DNA of 40,638 nucleotides from a candidate division TA06 bacterium SM23_40 (GTDB taxonomy: Bacteria; LJUI01; SM1-40). Shown here in pieces: positions 1 to 8,799 of this stretch (position 1 is its first letter; each line of letters begins with the position of its first letter). The translations under genes and the position numbers were made by a program. The notes below the pieces were generated by a model. It was not told where the DNA came from. It saw only the letters and a program-made list of their open reading frames with translations, and did no database searches. The DNA lies in contig LJUI01000046.1 in NCBI GenBank assembly GCA_001303705.1, forward strand, positions 1 to 40,638. The letters are read 5' to 3'.

Positions 1-1
1 G

Positions 2-358
2 GGCGCGACGGCAACCGTCAAGGGCGTCACGGTGATGTCAAGCCGGGTGGACGTGGAGAGTAAAGAGATCATGCGGGAGATGGCGGATGCGATGAGACGC
101 GAGCATCCCGAGGCGATGGCTGGAGTGCTGGGCGCTCTGATCGAAGGGAAGGCGGTTTTTGTAGCGTTCGTAAGTGAGGATCTGGTGAAGGCGGGGAGGC
201 TCAGGGCAGGCGACATCGCGCGGGAGGTGGCGAAGATCGCCGGAGGTGGTGGGGGAGGCAAGCCTCATCTCGCCGAGGCCGGCGGAAAGGATGGAGTGAA
301 ACTCGACGCGGCGCTGAAAGCGGTGCCCAGGGTGATCGGTGAACTCATCGGCGACTGA
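2..358 (+). CDS. alaS: Alanyl-tRNA synthetase, C-terminal fragment (5' end outside window)
   Basis: The frame is open from the left edge, so only about the last 118 residues of AlaRS are present. AlaRS charges tRNA-Ala; this part is the C-terminal DHHA1-type (C-Ala) domain. The sequence shows the family pattern: a segment ending FVAFVSEDLVKAGRLRAG, then a glycine-rich stretch GGGGGGKPHLAEAGGKDG near the end, matching the GGGGGGxPxxAxAGGKD signature of AlaRS. Internal GTG/ATG codons at 32-37 lie in a well-conserved region and are not real starts. The family identity is confident; whether the missing N-terminal catalytic and editing domains are intact cannot be seen. Confidence 0.93.
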   Translation, partial: GATATVKGVTVMSSRVDVESKEIMREMADAMRREHPEAMAGVLGALIEGKAVFVAFVSEDLVKAGRLRAGDIAREVAKIAGGGGGGKPHLAEAGGKDGVKLDAALKAVPRVIGELIGD

Positions 359-673
359 CGGGCCGCGCCCGATGGCCGGCTGCATCAGGCCCGTGATGGA
401 GTCCGGAATATGCGCCGGCAGGTTGGGACTGTCATCCCGATGGGACTCGACATCCTCGAATGGGTCGCCGCGGGGCAGTTCCGAGCGTGGCGCCCGGTCC
501 TATCGACTCCGGGACAGGGCACCTGCGCCGAGGGGGCCGGACCTCGGAGAGATCGGGCAGCGGGGACTGTACACCATTGAGCGGATCGTGATCCAGTATA
601 TCGGGAGCCTCGGTTGACTGCTGAGCGTTATCGCCCGGCAGCGATGGAGATTCGGCAGAAGGAAGGCGGAGAT
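359..673. other. Intergenic region, possible weak promoter
   Basis: I find no convincing gene in these 315 bases. Short open frames exist but lack a ribosome binding site and have composition typical of chance translation. A weak plus-strand promoter candidate lies at 577-604: TTGAGC, 16-bp spacer, TATCGG. It would serve the deacylase gene starting at 674. Confidence 0.4.
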
Positions 674-1765
674 ATGGGGGCGATCAGAAGAAAAGAGACG
701 AATCGAAGCACGAATGTCAGATATTCGTTTCTGAAGATTTTGACGGGATCGGATCTGTCGCGCAGACGCCTGCCCTTCATGGCAGCGGAGAGTTCCCGGC
801 CGGGTCCCGTCCTCTGGGTGACTGCCTGTGGTCATGGTGATGAAGTGGGAGGCGCCGTCATCATCCAGGAGATCTTCAAGAGAATACGTCGGTCAGGCCT
901 GTCGAGAGGTTCTCTCTATTCGTTTCCCCTGATGAATCCAATCGGGTTCGAGACCAGTTCTCGGAACATCACCCTCACGAAAGAGGACCTCAATCGATCT
1001 TTCCCGGGAAACGTGAGCGGATCTCTGGGTGAGAGAATAGCAGATAAGATATTCACGTCCATTATGCAGACGAATCCTGCGCTCGTCGTAGATCTCCACA
1101 ATGACTGGATACGATCCATCCCCTACACCGTCATTGATCCTGAGTCGGACATTCAACGCGAACAGGTGTGTGAGAAGGCCAGAAGCTTCGCCGGCAAGAC
1201 GGGGCTCCTGATCGTCCGCGAGACCGACGGGCTGGAAGGAGCCTTGACCTACAACTTGCTCAAGAACGACGTGCCGGCACTCACACTCGAACTGGGGGAG
1301 TCCTTCGTTGTCAACGAGAAGAATATCCAATATGGAATCGAATCCCTCGGGAATATTCTATCTGATCTGGAAATGATGGAGCCGGGGGACGAGCCTTTTG
1401 CATATCCACTGCCAGAAGCATATGAGGGGAGGATCTTGGCATATTCTGATAGACCTCTCTGTTCTACGAGTGGCATTATCAGATTCCGGGCTAAACCGGG
1501 CGACCTCGTCAAGGCGAGACAGCCGATAGCTAAAATATACAATGCCTTCGGGAGATTGCAGGAGACAGTCCTCGCTCTCAGCGATGGTATTGTCCTGGGG
1601 CACTCCGATTCATCGGTGGCCTTCCCGGGTATGCCAGTCATGGCGTTCGGCGTTCCGAGGGAGCATCTTCGGACACAGGACGATGCGAAACGGGTTGGGG
1701 GTGAGAGGAGAACGGCTGAACGACATATCGGTGGGGCGAAGAGAGGTCGTCCTCGGACAGGTTGA
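674..1765 (+). CDS. Succinylglutamate desuccinylase/aspartoacylase (AstE/AspA) family zinc hydrolase
   Basis: A 363-residue protein of the M14-like AstE/AspA family, zinc enzymes that cleave an acyl or amide bond next to an amino acid. Visible signatures: GHGDE (H54, E57) as first zinc ligands, DLNRSFPG at about 105-112, LHND (H142) as the third ligand, and TLELGES (E207) near the catalytic glutamate. The last 30 or so residues are basic and low-complexity and may not be conserved. I chose ATG 674, preceded by a GGAAGG-type ribosome site, over an upstream GTG-type start at 614. The gene is richer in A+T than its neighbours, a possible sign of transfer. It sits just before a methyltransferase/ATP-grasp fusion; pairing of this family with ATP-grasp ligases suggests a shared peptide or amino-acid conjugate pathway. 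The substrate is unknown. Confidence 0.82.
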   Translation: MGAIRRKETNRSTNVRYSFLKILTGSDLSRRRLPFMAAESSRPGPVLWVTACGHGDEVGGAVIIQEIFKRIRRSGLSRGSLYSFPLMNPIGFETSSRNITLTKEDLNRSFPGNVSGSLGERIADKIFTSIMQTNPALVVDLHNDWIRSIPYTVIDPESDIQREQVCEKARSFAGKTGLLIVRETDGLEGALTYNLLKNDVPALTLELGESFVVNEKNIQYGIESLGNILSDLEMMEPGDEPFAYPLPEAYEGRILAYSDRPLCSTSGIIRFRAKPGDLVKARQPIAKIYNAFGRLQETVLALSDGIVLGHSDSSVAFPGMPVMAFGVPREHLRTQDDAKRVGGERRTAERHIGGAKRGRPRTG

Positions 1766-1978
1766 CACGATAGCCATCAACCGCGGTAGGATAGCGGTGA
1801 GGTTGAGTTCACAGATCGCAGAGGAGTGGGGTGTTCGGCGAGGCATACTCTCTGGAATCGTGTTGCGGTAGACTCCCGCTGGCTGAAACGAAGAACGAGG
1901 GAACAAAGAACGGAGTTCGGGCGTTGCGGATTTCGTCCTCAGTGCAGAGGGCGCGCATCTGACGGCAGGGGGAGGGAG

Positions 1979-3958
1979 ATGAAGGAAGAGACACCGAGAA
2001 ACAGGCGTTCCCAGAAGGCGAAGGCTCCCTCAGCGGCGACGAAATCACTGGGGCCTGTTTCGAGCCTGGAAGAGCATGTGCACGCCGATTGGTGGCGGCG
2101 GATTTTTGGCTCAGTCTACCTGAAGACGGACGCCGATGTGATCGACGATCAGCGGATCACCGCGAAGGAGGTCGACCTCTTCGGAGAGATACTGAAGCTG
2201 ACTCCCGAAGATAGGGTCCTCGATCTGTGCTGCGGCCAGGGACGGCACAGCCTCGAGCTCGTGAGAAGGGGGGTGCGGAACGTCGAGGGTCTGGATCGCT
2301 CCCACTACCTCATTCAGAAGGCGAGATCGCAGGCCAGGAAGGAAGGACTGACCATCAGATTCAGGGAAGGAGACGCGAGAAAACTCCCGTACCCTGCCGA
2401 CACGTTCAGTGCCGTGATGATTCTGGGAAACAGCTTCGGCTATTTCGAGACTGCCCAGGACGATATGCGGGTCCTGAGGGAGGTTCAGAAAGTCCTCAAA
2501 CCCTGGGGGCGCGTTCTCATCGATGTCGCCGACGGGAAATACCTGAGGCGGGAGTTCCAGCCCCGGTCGTGGGAATGGATCGACAAGAAGCAGTTCGTCT
2601 GCCGGGAGCGCTGCCTGTCAGTGGATGGGCAGCGGCTCATCTCACGAGAGGTCGTGACTCACGTGGAAAAAGGTGTGGTCGCGGACCACTTCTACGCTGA
2701 GAGACTCTACAGTCGTCAGAGCTTGACCGAGCTGCTGGAAGCGGCTGGCTTCAGCGACGTAACGTTCCATGGAGAGATCTCGCCCGAGTCCGAGCGGAAC
2801 CAGGATCTGGGGATGATGGAGCGGCGGATTGTCGCGACTGCCGTGGTGAGAAAGGAATGGTCGCCTGTGAGGCGCAGGAAAGAGCAAGCAAGCCATATCG
2901 TCGTGGTGCTCGGCGACCCCACGAAGCCCGATCTGCTGAAGCCGTCGAAGGTCTTCGACGAAGATGACATCTACACGATCGATCAGCTGAAGAGCGCTCT
3001 TCGAGATATGCAGGACTATCAGTTCACGTATCTGGATAACCACGACACGTTGATCCAGGATCTGTTAAGGGCGAAGCCGAAGATCGATATGGTCTTCAAT
3101 CTCTGCGATGAGGGTTTCAGCAATGACGCCACGAGGGAGCTTCATGTGCCTTCCTTGCTCGAAGTTCTGGGAATCCCGTACACGGGTGCCGGCCCGCAGT
3201 GTCTCGCGTACTGCTACGACAAATCGCTCGTCCGGGGAATCGCGAAGGAGATGGAGATCCCTGTTCCGGAGGCGTTCTTCATCAAGCCTGAAGACAAGGC
3301 ATTCGAGCTTCCCTTTGCGTTTCCTGTGATCGTCAAGCCGAATGTCGGCGACTCCAGCTTCGGGATAACGCAGAGGAGTGTTTGCCACAGTATCGAGCAG
3401 CTCGTCGACGCCATCTCAGAGATACGAGAGAGATTCGGCTACGAGAAGCCGATCCTGGTTGAGGAGTTCCTGACCGGAAAGGACCTGAGCCTCGGCATCA
3501 TCGGGAACCCGCCCGAGTCGTACAGGACCCTTCCGATCATCGAGGAAGACTATTCGACGCTTCCCCCCGAACTCCCTCGAATATGCGGGTACGAGGCGAA
3601 GTGGATGCCGGATTCGCCGTACTGGAAGATACGATCGATACCCGCGGAGCTGCCGGATGAGACCGAGAAGCTCATCATCGAGTGGTGTCTCAAGCTCTTC
3701 GAGCGACTTGAGTGCAGGGATTACTGCCGATTCGACTGGAGGCTGGATGGGGCCGGCAACCCGAAGCTGCTCGAGGTGAATCCCAACCCTGGATGGTGTT
3801 GGGACGGGCATCTGGCGAAGATGGCGAAAACGGTGGATATCCCCTATGCGGAGATGCTGGATGGCATACTGCGGGCGGCCGAGCAGCGATTGAGACTGCA
3901 GTCATCGCGCGGGGAGAGGGAGGAGAATGCCGCTGCAGATCCGCCGATATCGACATAG
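1979..3958 (+). CDS. Fusion protein: class I SAM methyltransferase + D-Ala-D-Ala ligase-like ATP-grasp
   Basis: A 659-residue two-domain protein. Residues 1-30 are basic and probably disordered. Residues about 35-295 form a class I methyltransferase with motif I VLDLCCGQG at 80-88, an acidic GLD at 104-106 and a C-terminal substrate segment. Residues about 305-640 form an ATP-grasp ligase like D-Ala-D-Ala ligase: VVVLGD at the start, FNLCDEG (373-379), PYTGAGPQ (400-407), FPVIVKPNVGDSS (448-460), PILVEEFLTGKDLS (491-504), and a metal site CRFDWRLDGAGNPKLLEVNPNPG (split at 583-605). The start ATG 1979 follows a GGGAGGGAG ribosome site; a longer frame from 1826 has no such site and translates to unlikely sequence. 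It follows the AstE-like gene by about 210 bp. The pair probably ligates and methylates a small peptide-like product. A chance read-through joining two genes is unlikely because the linker (about 290-305) is continuous and stop-free. Confidence 0.85.
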   Translation: MKEETPRNRRSQKAKAPSAATKSLGPVSSLEEHVHADWWRRIFGSVYLKTDADVIDDQRITAKEVDLFGEILKLTPEDRVLDLCCGQGRHSLELVRRGVRNVEGLDRSHYLIQKARSQARKEGLTIRFREGDARKLPYPADTFSAVMILGNSFGYFETAQDDMRVLREVQKVLKPWGRVLIDVADGKYLRREFQPRSWEWIDKKQFVCRERCLSVDGQRLISREVVTHVEKGVVADHFYAERLYSRQSLTELLEAAGFSDVTFHGEISPESERNQDLGMMERRIVATAVVRKEWSPVRRRKEQASHIVVVLGDPTKPDLLKPSKVFDEDDIYTIDQLKSALRDMQDYQFTYLDNHDTLIQDLLRAKPKIDMVFNLCDEGFSNDATRELHVPSLLEVLGIPYTGAGPQCLAYCYDKSLVRGIAKEMEIPVPEAFFIKPEDKAFELPFAFPVIVKPNVGDSSFGITQRSVCHSIEQLVDAISEIRERFGYEKPILVEEFLTGKDLSLGIIGNPPESYRTLPIIEEDYSTLPPELPRICGYEAKWMPDSPYWKIRSIPAELPDETEKLIIEWCLKLFERLECRDYCRFDWRLDGAGNPKLLEVNPNPGWCWDGHLAKMAKTVDIPYAEMLDGILRAAEQRLRLQSSRGEREENAAADPPIST

Positions 3959-4077
3959 GGAGGGTCTCTCTCGGAGCTGACGTCTTCTCCCGGAGCCGGG
4001 CCGATTGCGAGTCGGGGACCAGGTCTCGGTCGCGGTTGGCGCCGCCTTCCGGAAGGAGCGCCTGTATCAGGTAGAGC

Positions 4078-4109
4078 GAGGCGCCGGGATTTCGCGCTCC
4101 CGGCGCCTC
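4078..4109. terminator. Strong hairpin between convergent genes
   Basis: A perfect 12-bp inverted repeat: GAGGCGCCGGGA at 4078-4089, an 8-nt loop, and its complement at 4098-4109. It lies between the fusion gene (ending 3958) and the mscL stop (4126), the usual place for a bidirectional transcription terminator. There is no T-tract on the plus side, so termination strength is uncertain. Confidence 0.65.
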
Positions 4110-4125
4110 GTCGTGCATACAGCGG

Positions 4126-4581
4126 CTATCCTGCCTGGAGCTCGGAGGTGCAGAAAGCGCAGCGGGTGGCCTTGAGGGGAATGGCGGAGAAGCAGTAGGG
4201 GCATTCTCTGGTAGTCGGTTCCTCCGGAGGCGCTTCCTCCTTCCGCTTCAGCCTGTTGAGGTAGCGAATGATGAGGAAGACTGAAAAGGCGATGATCACG
4301 AAACTGATGATCGTGTTTATGAAGACACCATAGTTGATCGTCACGGCGCCGGCTGTCTGGGCGTCGGCGAGAGACGCGTAGGGGCCGGCGGTCGCGCCTT
4401 GTCTCAGTAGCGCGAACATATTGGTGAAGTCGACATTGCCCAGGAGAAGGCCTACCGGCGGCATGATGATGTCCGCGACGAGCGATCTGACGATGGTGCC
4501 AAAGGCGGCGCCGATAATGATACCGACGGCCATGTCCACAACATTGCCGCGTACCGCGAACTCCTTGAACTCTCTGAACAT
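4126..4581 (-). CDS. mscL: Large-conductance mechanosensitive channel with C-terminal zinc ribbon
   Basis: A 151-residue MscL, the inner-membrane pentameric channel that opens under membrane tension to release solutes during osmotic downshock. It starts [19 protein letters not shown], the conserved N-terminal helix and start of TM1, continues through [21 protein letters not shown], and has TM2 at [19 protein letters not shown]. The C-terminus carries an added CPYC-(12)-CAFC zinc-ribbon motif, found in some but not all MscL proteins. The start is the ATG at 4581 with an AAGGGGGA ribosome site; upstream in-frame codons give non-MscL sequence. It is monocistronic, with a good promoter at 4637-4665. 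Confidence 0.95.
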   Translation of the reverse strand: MFREFKEFAVRGNVVDMAVGIIIGAAFGTIVRSLVADIIMPPVGLLLGNVDFTNMFALLRQGATAGPYASLADAQTAGAVTINYGVFINTIISFVIIAFSVFLIIRYLNRLKRKEEAPPEEPTTRECPYCFSAIPLKATRCAFCTSELQAG

Positions 4582-4636
4582 TTCCGGATCCCCCTTTCTC
4601 CACCTGCCAGATTGATTTCGCGGTGTGATGCGTGAA

Positions 4637-4665
4637 CTGATAGCAGGTGCGGCCTCGAATGTCAA
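4637..4665 (-). promoter_or_regulatory. Sigma-70-type promoter for mscL
   Basis: On the minus strand: TTGACA (4665-4660), a 17-bp spacer, TATCAG (4642-4637). The predicted transcript start is near 4630, leaving a leader of about 50 nt before the mscL ATG. Confidence 0.7.
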
Positions 4666-5031
4666 GGCGAAAGAATATCGACCCAATCGAGTCTCGAGAT
4701 CCAGGGACGCCGCTGGTGCTCCCGCTGTCCATCGGGGTCCCGTGTATGAATGCCGATCAGAAGTATTGCAGATCGGGATGCATTCGTGCTACCGTGAAGG
4801 CGAGCCGTTTTGAAATGATCGGCGCATTGTCGTAGCCCGCTTGCCTTTGTCGCCGCGCTTCGGATCCTCGTGGCGTTCGACTCTTCATTCCCCGTTCGGT
4901 GGCCGTGGAGAGAGGCGGGCCCGTGAGCAGCGGGGCATGACGCGGGACTTCGGGGAGGAGTGAGTGGCGGGGGCGAGCGCAGCAGCGTCTGTTACTGAGA
5001 GTACTGAGAGGACTGCAGCCGGAGGAATGCT
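4666..5031. other. Intergenic region between mscL and korA
   Basis: No gene is evident. An imperfect hairpin lies at about 4747-4786 (GAATGCCGATC paired with GATCGGgatGCATTC), and a 9-bp direct repeat ACTGAGAG(T/G) occurs twice near 4996-5013. I see no clear promoter for korA; TTGCAG near 4767 with a poor -10 is the best match. Confidence 0.4.
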
Positions 5032-6687
5032 ATGAACGGAGAGGTCTTCACGTTCTTTGTCGGGGGGAAAGCAGGAGCCGGTGTGAAGAAAGCAGGATCT
5101 GTCGCAGCACGGCTCTTTTCTCAGATGGGTCGCCGCGTCTTCGAGATGGATGACTACCAGAGCCTCATACGGGGCGGGCACAGTTACTCTGTCATCAGCA
5201 CGGCGACACGGGACGTCACGAGCCACCACATGCAGGGTCATGTTGTCGTAGCCCTGGACAAGAGGAGTTACGACATCCATGCAGGTCATGTGGCTGACGG
5301 GGGGATCCTCGTCTATAACTCTGATCAGGTGGACGATGGCGACGGCATCGGGGTCCCGTTCACAACGGAGGCGAAGAAGTATCCGAAGCCCGATCTGAGG
5401 CTGGGGGTGGGGGCAGTGGTGGCGCTGGCGGTTGCCATCGGGATGGAGAAAGAACGTCTGGGGAACTTGATCGAGAATGAGTACGCAAGAGATGTGGAGA
5501 GCAACCTCAACTATGCCAACGCCGTGTACGACATACTCTACCCCGAGATGGGCGGGAGATTCGCCGTGGAAGAGGGGGATCACGCGCGCCCGCTCCTGAC
5601 GGGGAACGAGGCCATCGCGCTGGGAGCGTCGGCAGCAGGACTGGACGTCTATTTCGCCTATCCCATGACACCTTCGTCGTCCATTCTCCACTACCTCGCC
5701 GCCCACGACAGGGACCTCGGCGTGACGGTCGTTCATCCTGAGAGCGAGATCGCCGTGATCAACATGGCTATCGGTGCTTCATTTGCCGGTGCACGGGCAA
5801 TGGTCGGCAGTAGCGGCGGCGGATTCGCGCTCATGGAGGAGGCGTTCTCTCTCGCGGGCATGGTGGAGGCGCCTCTTCTCTGTGTGCTATCGTCGAGACC
5901 CGGGCCGTCGACAGGTGTGCCCACATATACGGAGCAGGGGGATCTGAGATTCGCGTTGGGCCAGGGGCACGGCGAGTTTCCCGGGATCGCGGGATCACCC
6001 GGGAGCGTAGAAGAGGCATTCTATCTCGCTGCCGAAATGATGGGTCTTGTCTGGCGGTTTCAGACTCCGGGCATTCTTCTCACCGAGAAGCACCTATCCG
6101 AGAGCACGATGACAGTCGAGATCGATCTATCGAGGGTGGAGCAGGCAGAGCCTGAGATGCACGGCCAGGGCGAATACAAGAGGTATCTCGACACGCCTTC
6201 CGGGGTATCGCCGCTCCTCTTCCCTCCATCAGATAAGCTGATCAAATGGAACAGCTATGAGCATGATGAGTTGGGGATTACGACCGAGAAGGCGGAGCTG
6301 ATCGCGAAGATGCACGAAAAGAGGAGAAGGAAGGGCGAGGCGCTGGCGGAGCACATGAGAGGAGTGCGAACCGTCAATGTCTATGGGAAGGGAGGTCCGG
6401 CGATCTTCGCCTACGGCTCGACGACGATGAGTGTCCTGGAGGCGCTGAGGGTCGGTGGCATAGAGGCGACGGTAGTACAGCCGCGGTACCTGGAGCCGCT
6501 CCCGGTCTGGGAACTCGAACGGTACAGGGGCAGCAAGGCCATTGTCGTAGAGCAGAGTTGCCTGGGAACGTTCTCCTCACTGCTTCGGGAGAAGGCCGGT
6601 ATCGAGCCGACGGCGACGGTCAAGCGATACGATGGCAGGCCTTTCGAGCCTGCCGAGCTCGCCGACGCAATAAAGAGGGAGAGTTGA
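5032..6687 (+). CDS. korA: 2-oxoacid:ferredoxin oxidoreductase, fused gamma-alpha subunit
   Basis: A 551-residue subunit of a 2-oxoacid (probably 2-oxoglutarate) ferredoxin oxidoreductase, which oxidatively decarboxylates a 2-oxoacid to acyl-CoA and reduces ferredoxin, or runs in reverse. Residues 1 to about 180 are the gamma domain (FFVGGKAGAGVKKAG, MDDYQSLIRGGHSYSVI); about 190 onward is the pyrimidine-binding alpha domain (FAYPMTPSSSILHYLA, HPESEIAVINMAIGASFAGAR, SSGGGFALMEEAFSLAG) followed by the C-terminal transketolase-like domain. The fused gamma-alpha layout is typical of the two-subunit Kor type. The ATG follows GGAGG. korB begins 1 nt after the stop, so the two are co-transcribed and translationally coupled. 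Exact substrate preference cannot be read from sequence alone. Confidence 0.92.
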   Translation: MNGEVFTFFVGGKAGAGVKKAGSVAARLFSQMGRRVFEMDDYQSLIRGGHSYSVISTATRDVTSHHMQGHVVVALDKRSYDIHAGHVADGGILVYNSDQVDDGDGIGVPFTTEAKKYPKPDLRLGVGAVVALAVAIGMEKERLGNLIENEYARDVESNLNYANAVYDILYPEMGGRFAVEEGDHARPLLTGNEAIALGASAAGLDVYFAYPMTPSSSILHYLAAHDRDLGVTVVHPESEIAVINMAIGASFAGARAMVGSSGGGFALMEEAFSLAGMVEAPLLCVLSSRPGPSTGVPTYTEQGDLRFALGQGHGEFPGIAGSPGSVEEAFYLAAEMMGLVWRFQTPGILLTEKHLSESTMTVEIDLSRVEQAEPEMHGQGEYKRYLDTPSGVSPLLFPPSDKLIKWNSYEHDELGITTEKAELIAKMHEKRRRKGEALAEHMRGVRTVNVYGKGGPAIFAYGSTTMSVLEALRVGGIEATVVQPRYLEPLPVWELERYRGSKAIVVEQSCLGTFSSLLREKAGIEPTATVKRYDGRPFEPAELADAIKRES

Positions 6688-6688
6688 G

Positions 6689-7528
6689 ATGGGTGATCTC
6701 ACGACCTATGCCGAGAATACCTGGTGCCCGGGTTGTGGCAATTTCGGGATACTCAACGCGTTCAAAAGGGCGGTCGGGAGACTGGAGGAGCAGGGGATCG
6801 AGAGACAGAGGATCATGATATCTGCCGGGATCGGCTGCCATGCGAAGATATTCGACTACCTCGAGTTGAGCGGACTCTACTCCATCCACGGGAGATCTAT
6901 GGCGACAGTCCAGGGGATGAAGGTCGCGAACCCGGAATTGAAAGTTGTGGCATTCGCAGGTGATGGTGATGCCTTCGGCGAGGGGATCGCGCATATGATC
7001 TTTGGCGCCAAGCGGAATGCCGACATCACAGTTGTGGTCCATGACAACGGCGTGTACGGATTGACGACAGGGCAGTACACGCCCACGAGTGAGAAAGGAT
7101 TTCGGGGCCGTTCTACTCCGCGAGGGAGCATTGAGGAGCCGCTCAATCCGCTGACCCTGATGCTCGAGGCCGGGGCGACCTTCGTCGCCCGTGGCTATTC
7201 GGGTAAGGTCGACCATCTTGCTGAAGTCATGGTCGACGCCGTTGTCCACGAAGGATTCTCCTTTGTGCAGGTACTCCAGCCCTGTGTGACTTTCCATGAC
7301 ACGTACAAGGAGTACAACGCAAAAGTAGAGATAATGGAAAGCATACCGGCGAGCTTCGAGGATGCTGTCGCTATTGCCAGGTATCGAGATCGCCTGCCTA
7401 TAGGTGTCCTGTACAGGACAGAGAAGCCGGTGTACCATCGGGAGCTGCACGGGGACTGGAATCCTGTCTCCGGGCGCCCGGCCCATGGGGACAGGGTAGA
7501 GAGGATCCGGCGCCTGGTCGCGCCGTGA
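6689..7528 (+). CDS. korB: 2-oxoacid:ferredoxin oxidoreductase, beta (TPP-binding) subunit
   Basis: A 279-residue beta subunit, partner of KorA. It carries the CPGCG motif (C13, C16), which with further cysteines (for example C50) binds an Fe-S cluster, and the thiamine diphosphate/Mg motif GDGDAFGEG at 91-99 followed by DNGVYGLTTGQ at 119-129, where N is the usual metal ligand. Length is normal for KorB. The ATG at 6689 follows the korA stop by one base with a GGGAGAG site inside korA. No separate delta (ferredoxin-like) subunit is present, consistent with the two-subunit Kor form. Confidence 0.93.
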   Translation: MGDLTTYAENTWCPGCGNFGILNAFKRAVGRLEEQGIERQRIMISAGIGCHAKIFDYLELSGLYSIHGRSMATVQGMKVANPELKVVAFAGDGDAFGEGIAHMIFGAKRNADITVVVHDNGVYGLTTGQYTPTSEKGFRGRSTPRGSIEEPLNPLTLMLEAGATFVARGYSGKVDHLAEVMVDAVVHEGFSFVQVLQPCVTFHDTYKEYNAKVEIMESIPASFEDAVAIARYRDRLPIGVLYRTEKPVYHRELHGDWNPVSGRPAHGDRVERIRRLVAP

Positions 7529-7650
7529 GCATCTATGCCTCCGGAGAGTGATGTGAGGGCCGCAGTGGCGCAGTTGCGGCGCGGGATATCACCGGCGGGT
7601 TCCGTTTGTCCTTACGCATCGATCTTCGCGTTGTCCGGGAGGGCGCGGTT

Positions 7651-8076
7651 GTGAAGGCAATCCGGATCCTGTTGCACGGCTTTGTGCTGGCAGTGACAAA
7701 CATCGTTTCGGTCGTAGTGGGATTCGGCGTCTATCACCTCGTGGGGACGGCCGGCCAGATCGCTGTCCAGGTCCCGGTGGCTGCGGCCCTCACTCTGGCG
7801 GCGTTCGTAGTATGGAGCCTCTTCGTGCGGCGGCTTGCTCGCGATAGACTGTCGCTGCGGGTGAGGGATGAGTTCGCTGCAACCTATCTCCTGGCTATCG
7901 TGTGGAGCCCGCTGATATTCGTCCCCCTGCACTATATCGCGCGAGGCTATCTCACATCTTTTGGCAACATAGTGGGGATGTGGTTGTTTCAGCTGCCGGC
8001 CAACTTGTTGGCGCTCTTCGCCGCCATGAAGGTTATGGGCATGGAGGGGGGAGCGATGGCACGCGAGTCGGACTGA
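7651..8076 (+). CDS. Small integral membrane protein, function unknown
   Basis: A 141-residue protein with about four hydrophobic segments: near 7-28, 36-58, 78-98 and 102-125. There is a basic loop RRLARDRLSLRVRDE between the second and third. I recognise no family. I placed the start at GTG 7651 because GGGAGGG lies 8 nt upstream; a TTG at 7606 would add 15 residues but lacks a site. It follows korB by about 120 bp and precedes two acetyltransferase genes on the same strand, so it may be part of one transcript. Its role is not inferable. Confidence 0.6.
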   Translation: MKAIRILLHGFVLAVTNIVSVVVGFGVYHLVGTAGQIAVQVPVAAALTLAAFVVWSLFVRRLARDRLSLRVRDEFAATYLLAIVWSPLIFVPLHYIARGYLTSFGNIVGMWLFQLPANLLALFAAMKVMGMEGGAMARESD

Positions 8077-8165
8077 CGCACCTTGACGTACCTTATGGGC
8101 GGCTGCAGAAGGGATCTATGGCTGGCATCGGCCGTGAGGTGCTGTGCGGATGGCGGAGGTTCGTC

Positions 8166-8720
8166 GTGAGTACGATACCCCCGAAAGGGTATGGATTGAA
8201 GACCGGCGAGGAGGTCCTCGTGAGAAGCGCTGAGCCCGAGGATGCCTCCGGACTCGTCGATGCGAAGCGAGGGATCGTCGAAGAAGGGCGATTCACGCTC
8301 GTCGAGCCCGACGAATTCGAATCATCTGAACAGGATGAGGAGAAATCGATCAGGGGCCACGCAGAGAAGCCGGGCTGCATCTATCTTGTTGCCGAGGTCG
8401 GCGGTCAGACGATAGGATTGCTCGAGTTCGAGAACGGGCGGTACAGGCGTACCGCTCACAGCGGGATGCTCTCGATGTTCGTCCGCAAAGAATGGCGGGA
8501 CAGGGGGGTGGGGGCCGCCCTGCTCCAGGCCCTCATCGACTGGGCGGAAGAGAGTCCTCTCGTAGAGAAGATCACCCTTGCTGTCTTCTCTACAAATGCG
8601 AGAGCTATCGCACTGTACAGCAAGTTGGGATTCGAGGAAGAGGGTAGATGTCCTAAGGACATGAAGGTGGCTGGTGGCACGTATCTGGACAGCGTGTTGA
8701 TGTACCGGTTTGTCGGCTGA
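8166..8720 (+). CDS. GNAT-family N-acetyltransferase
   Basis: A 184-residue GCN5-related acetyltransferase, moving acetyl from acetyl-CoA to an amine (protein N-terminus or small molecule). It opens with the family's LVRSAEPEDASGLVDAKR, has the core strand IYLVAEVGGQTIGLLEF, motif A with the acetyl-CoA loop RDRGVGAALLQALIDWAEE, and motif B KITLAVFSTNARAIALYSKLGFEEEG. The pattern resembles the RimJ/RimL/YhhY type. The start chosen is GTG 8166, with GGCGGAGG six bases upstream; ATG 8118 would add 16 residues. The substrate is unknown. Confidence 0.85.
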   Translation: MSTIPPKGYGLKTGEEVLVRSAEPEDASGLVDAKRGIVEEGRFTLVEPDEFESSEQDEEKSIRGHAEKPGCIYLVAEVGGQTIGLLEFENGRYRRTAHSGMLSMFVRKEWRDRGVGAALLQALIDWAEESPLVEKITLAVFSTNARAIALYSKLGFEEEGRCPKDMKVAGGTYLDSVLMYRFVG

Positions 8721-8799
8721 TCGCCGGCGATCTCGATGGCCGGTCCTGCCCCCACCACGAGGAAGCTGCGGATCCGGGCCCGCGGCGTTGGAGGAGCCG

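Noticed and set aside
1683-1871. Out-of-frame open stretch overlapping the AstE-like gene end (from ATG 1683), with protein-like composition at its end
   Set aside because: No ribosome site, most of it overlaps the end of the deacylase gene, and I recognise no family. The last 45 residues look somewhat protein-like, so a decayed gene end is not excluded.
1610-1906. Several long open frames on the opposite strand of known genes
   Set aside because: They are overlaid on well-supported genes and arise from GC-rich codon bias.
4747-4786. Imperfect hairpin upstream of korA as a riboswitch or terminator
   Set aside because: Stem is broken by a 3-nt bulge, there is no T-tract, and no riboswitch consensus is recognisable.
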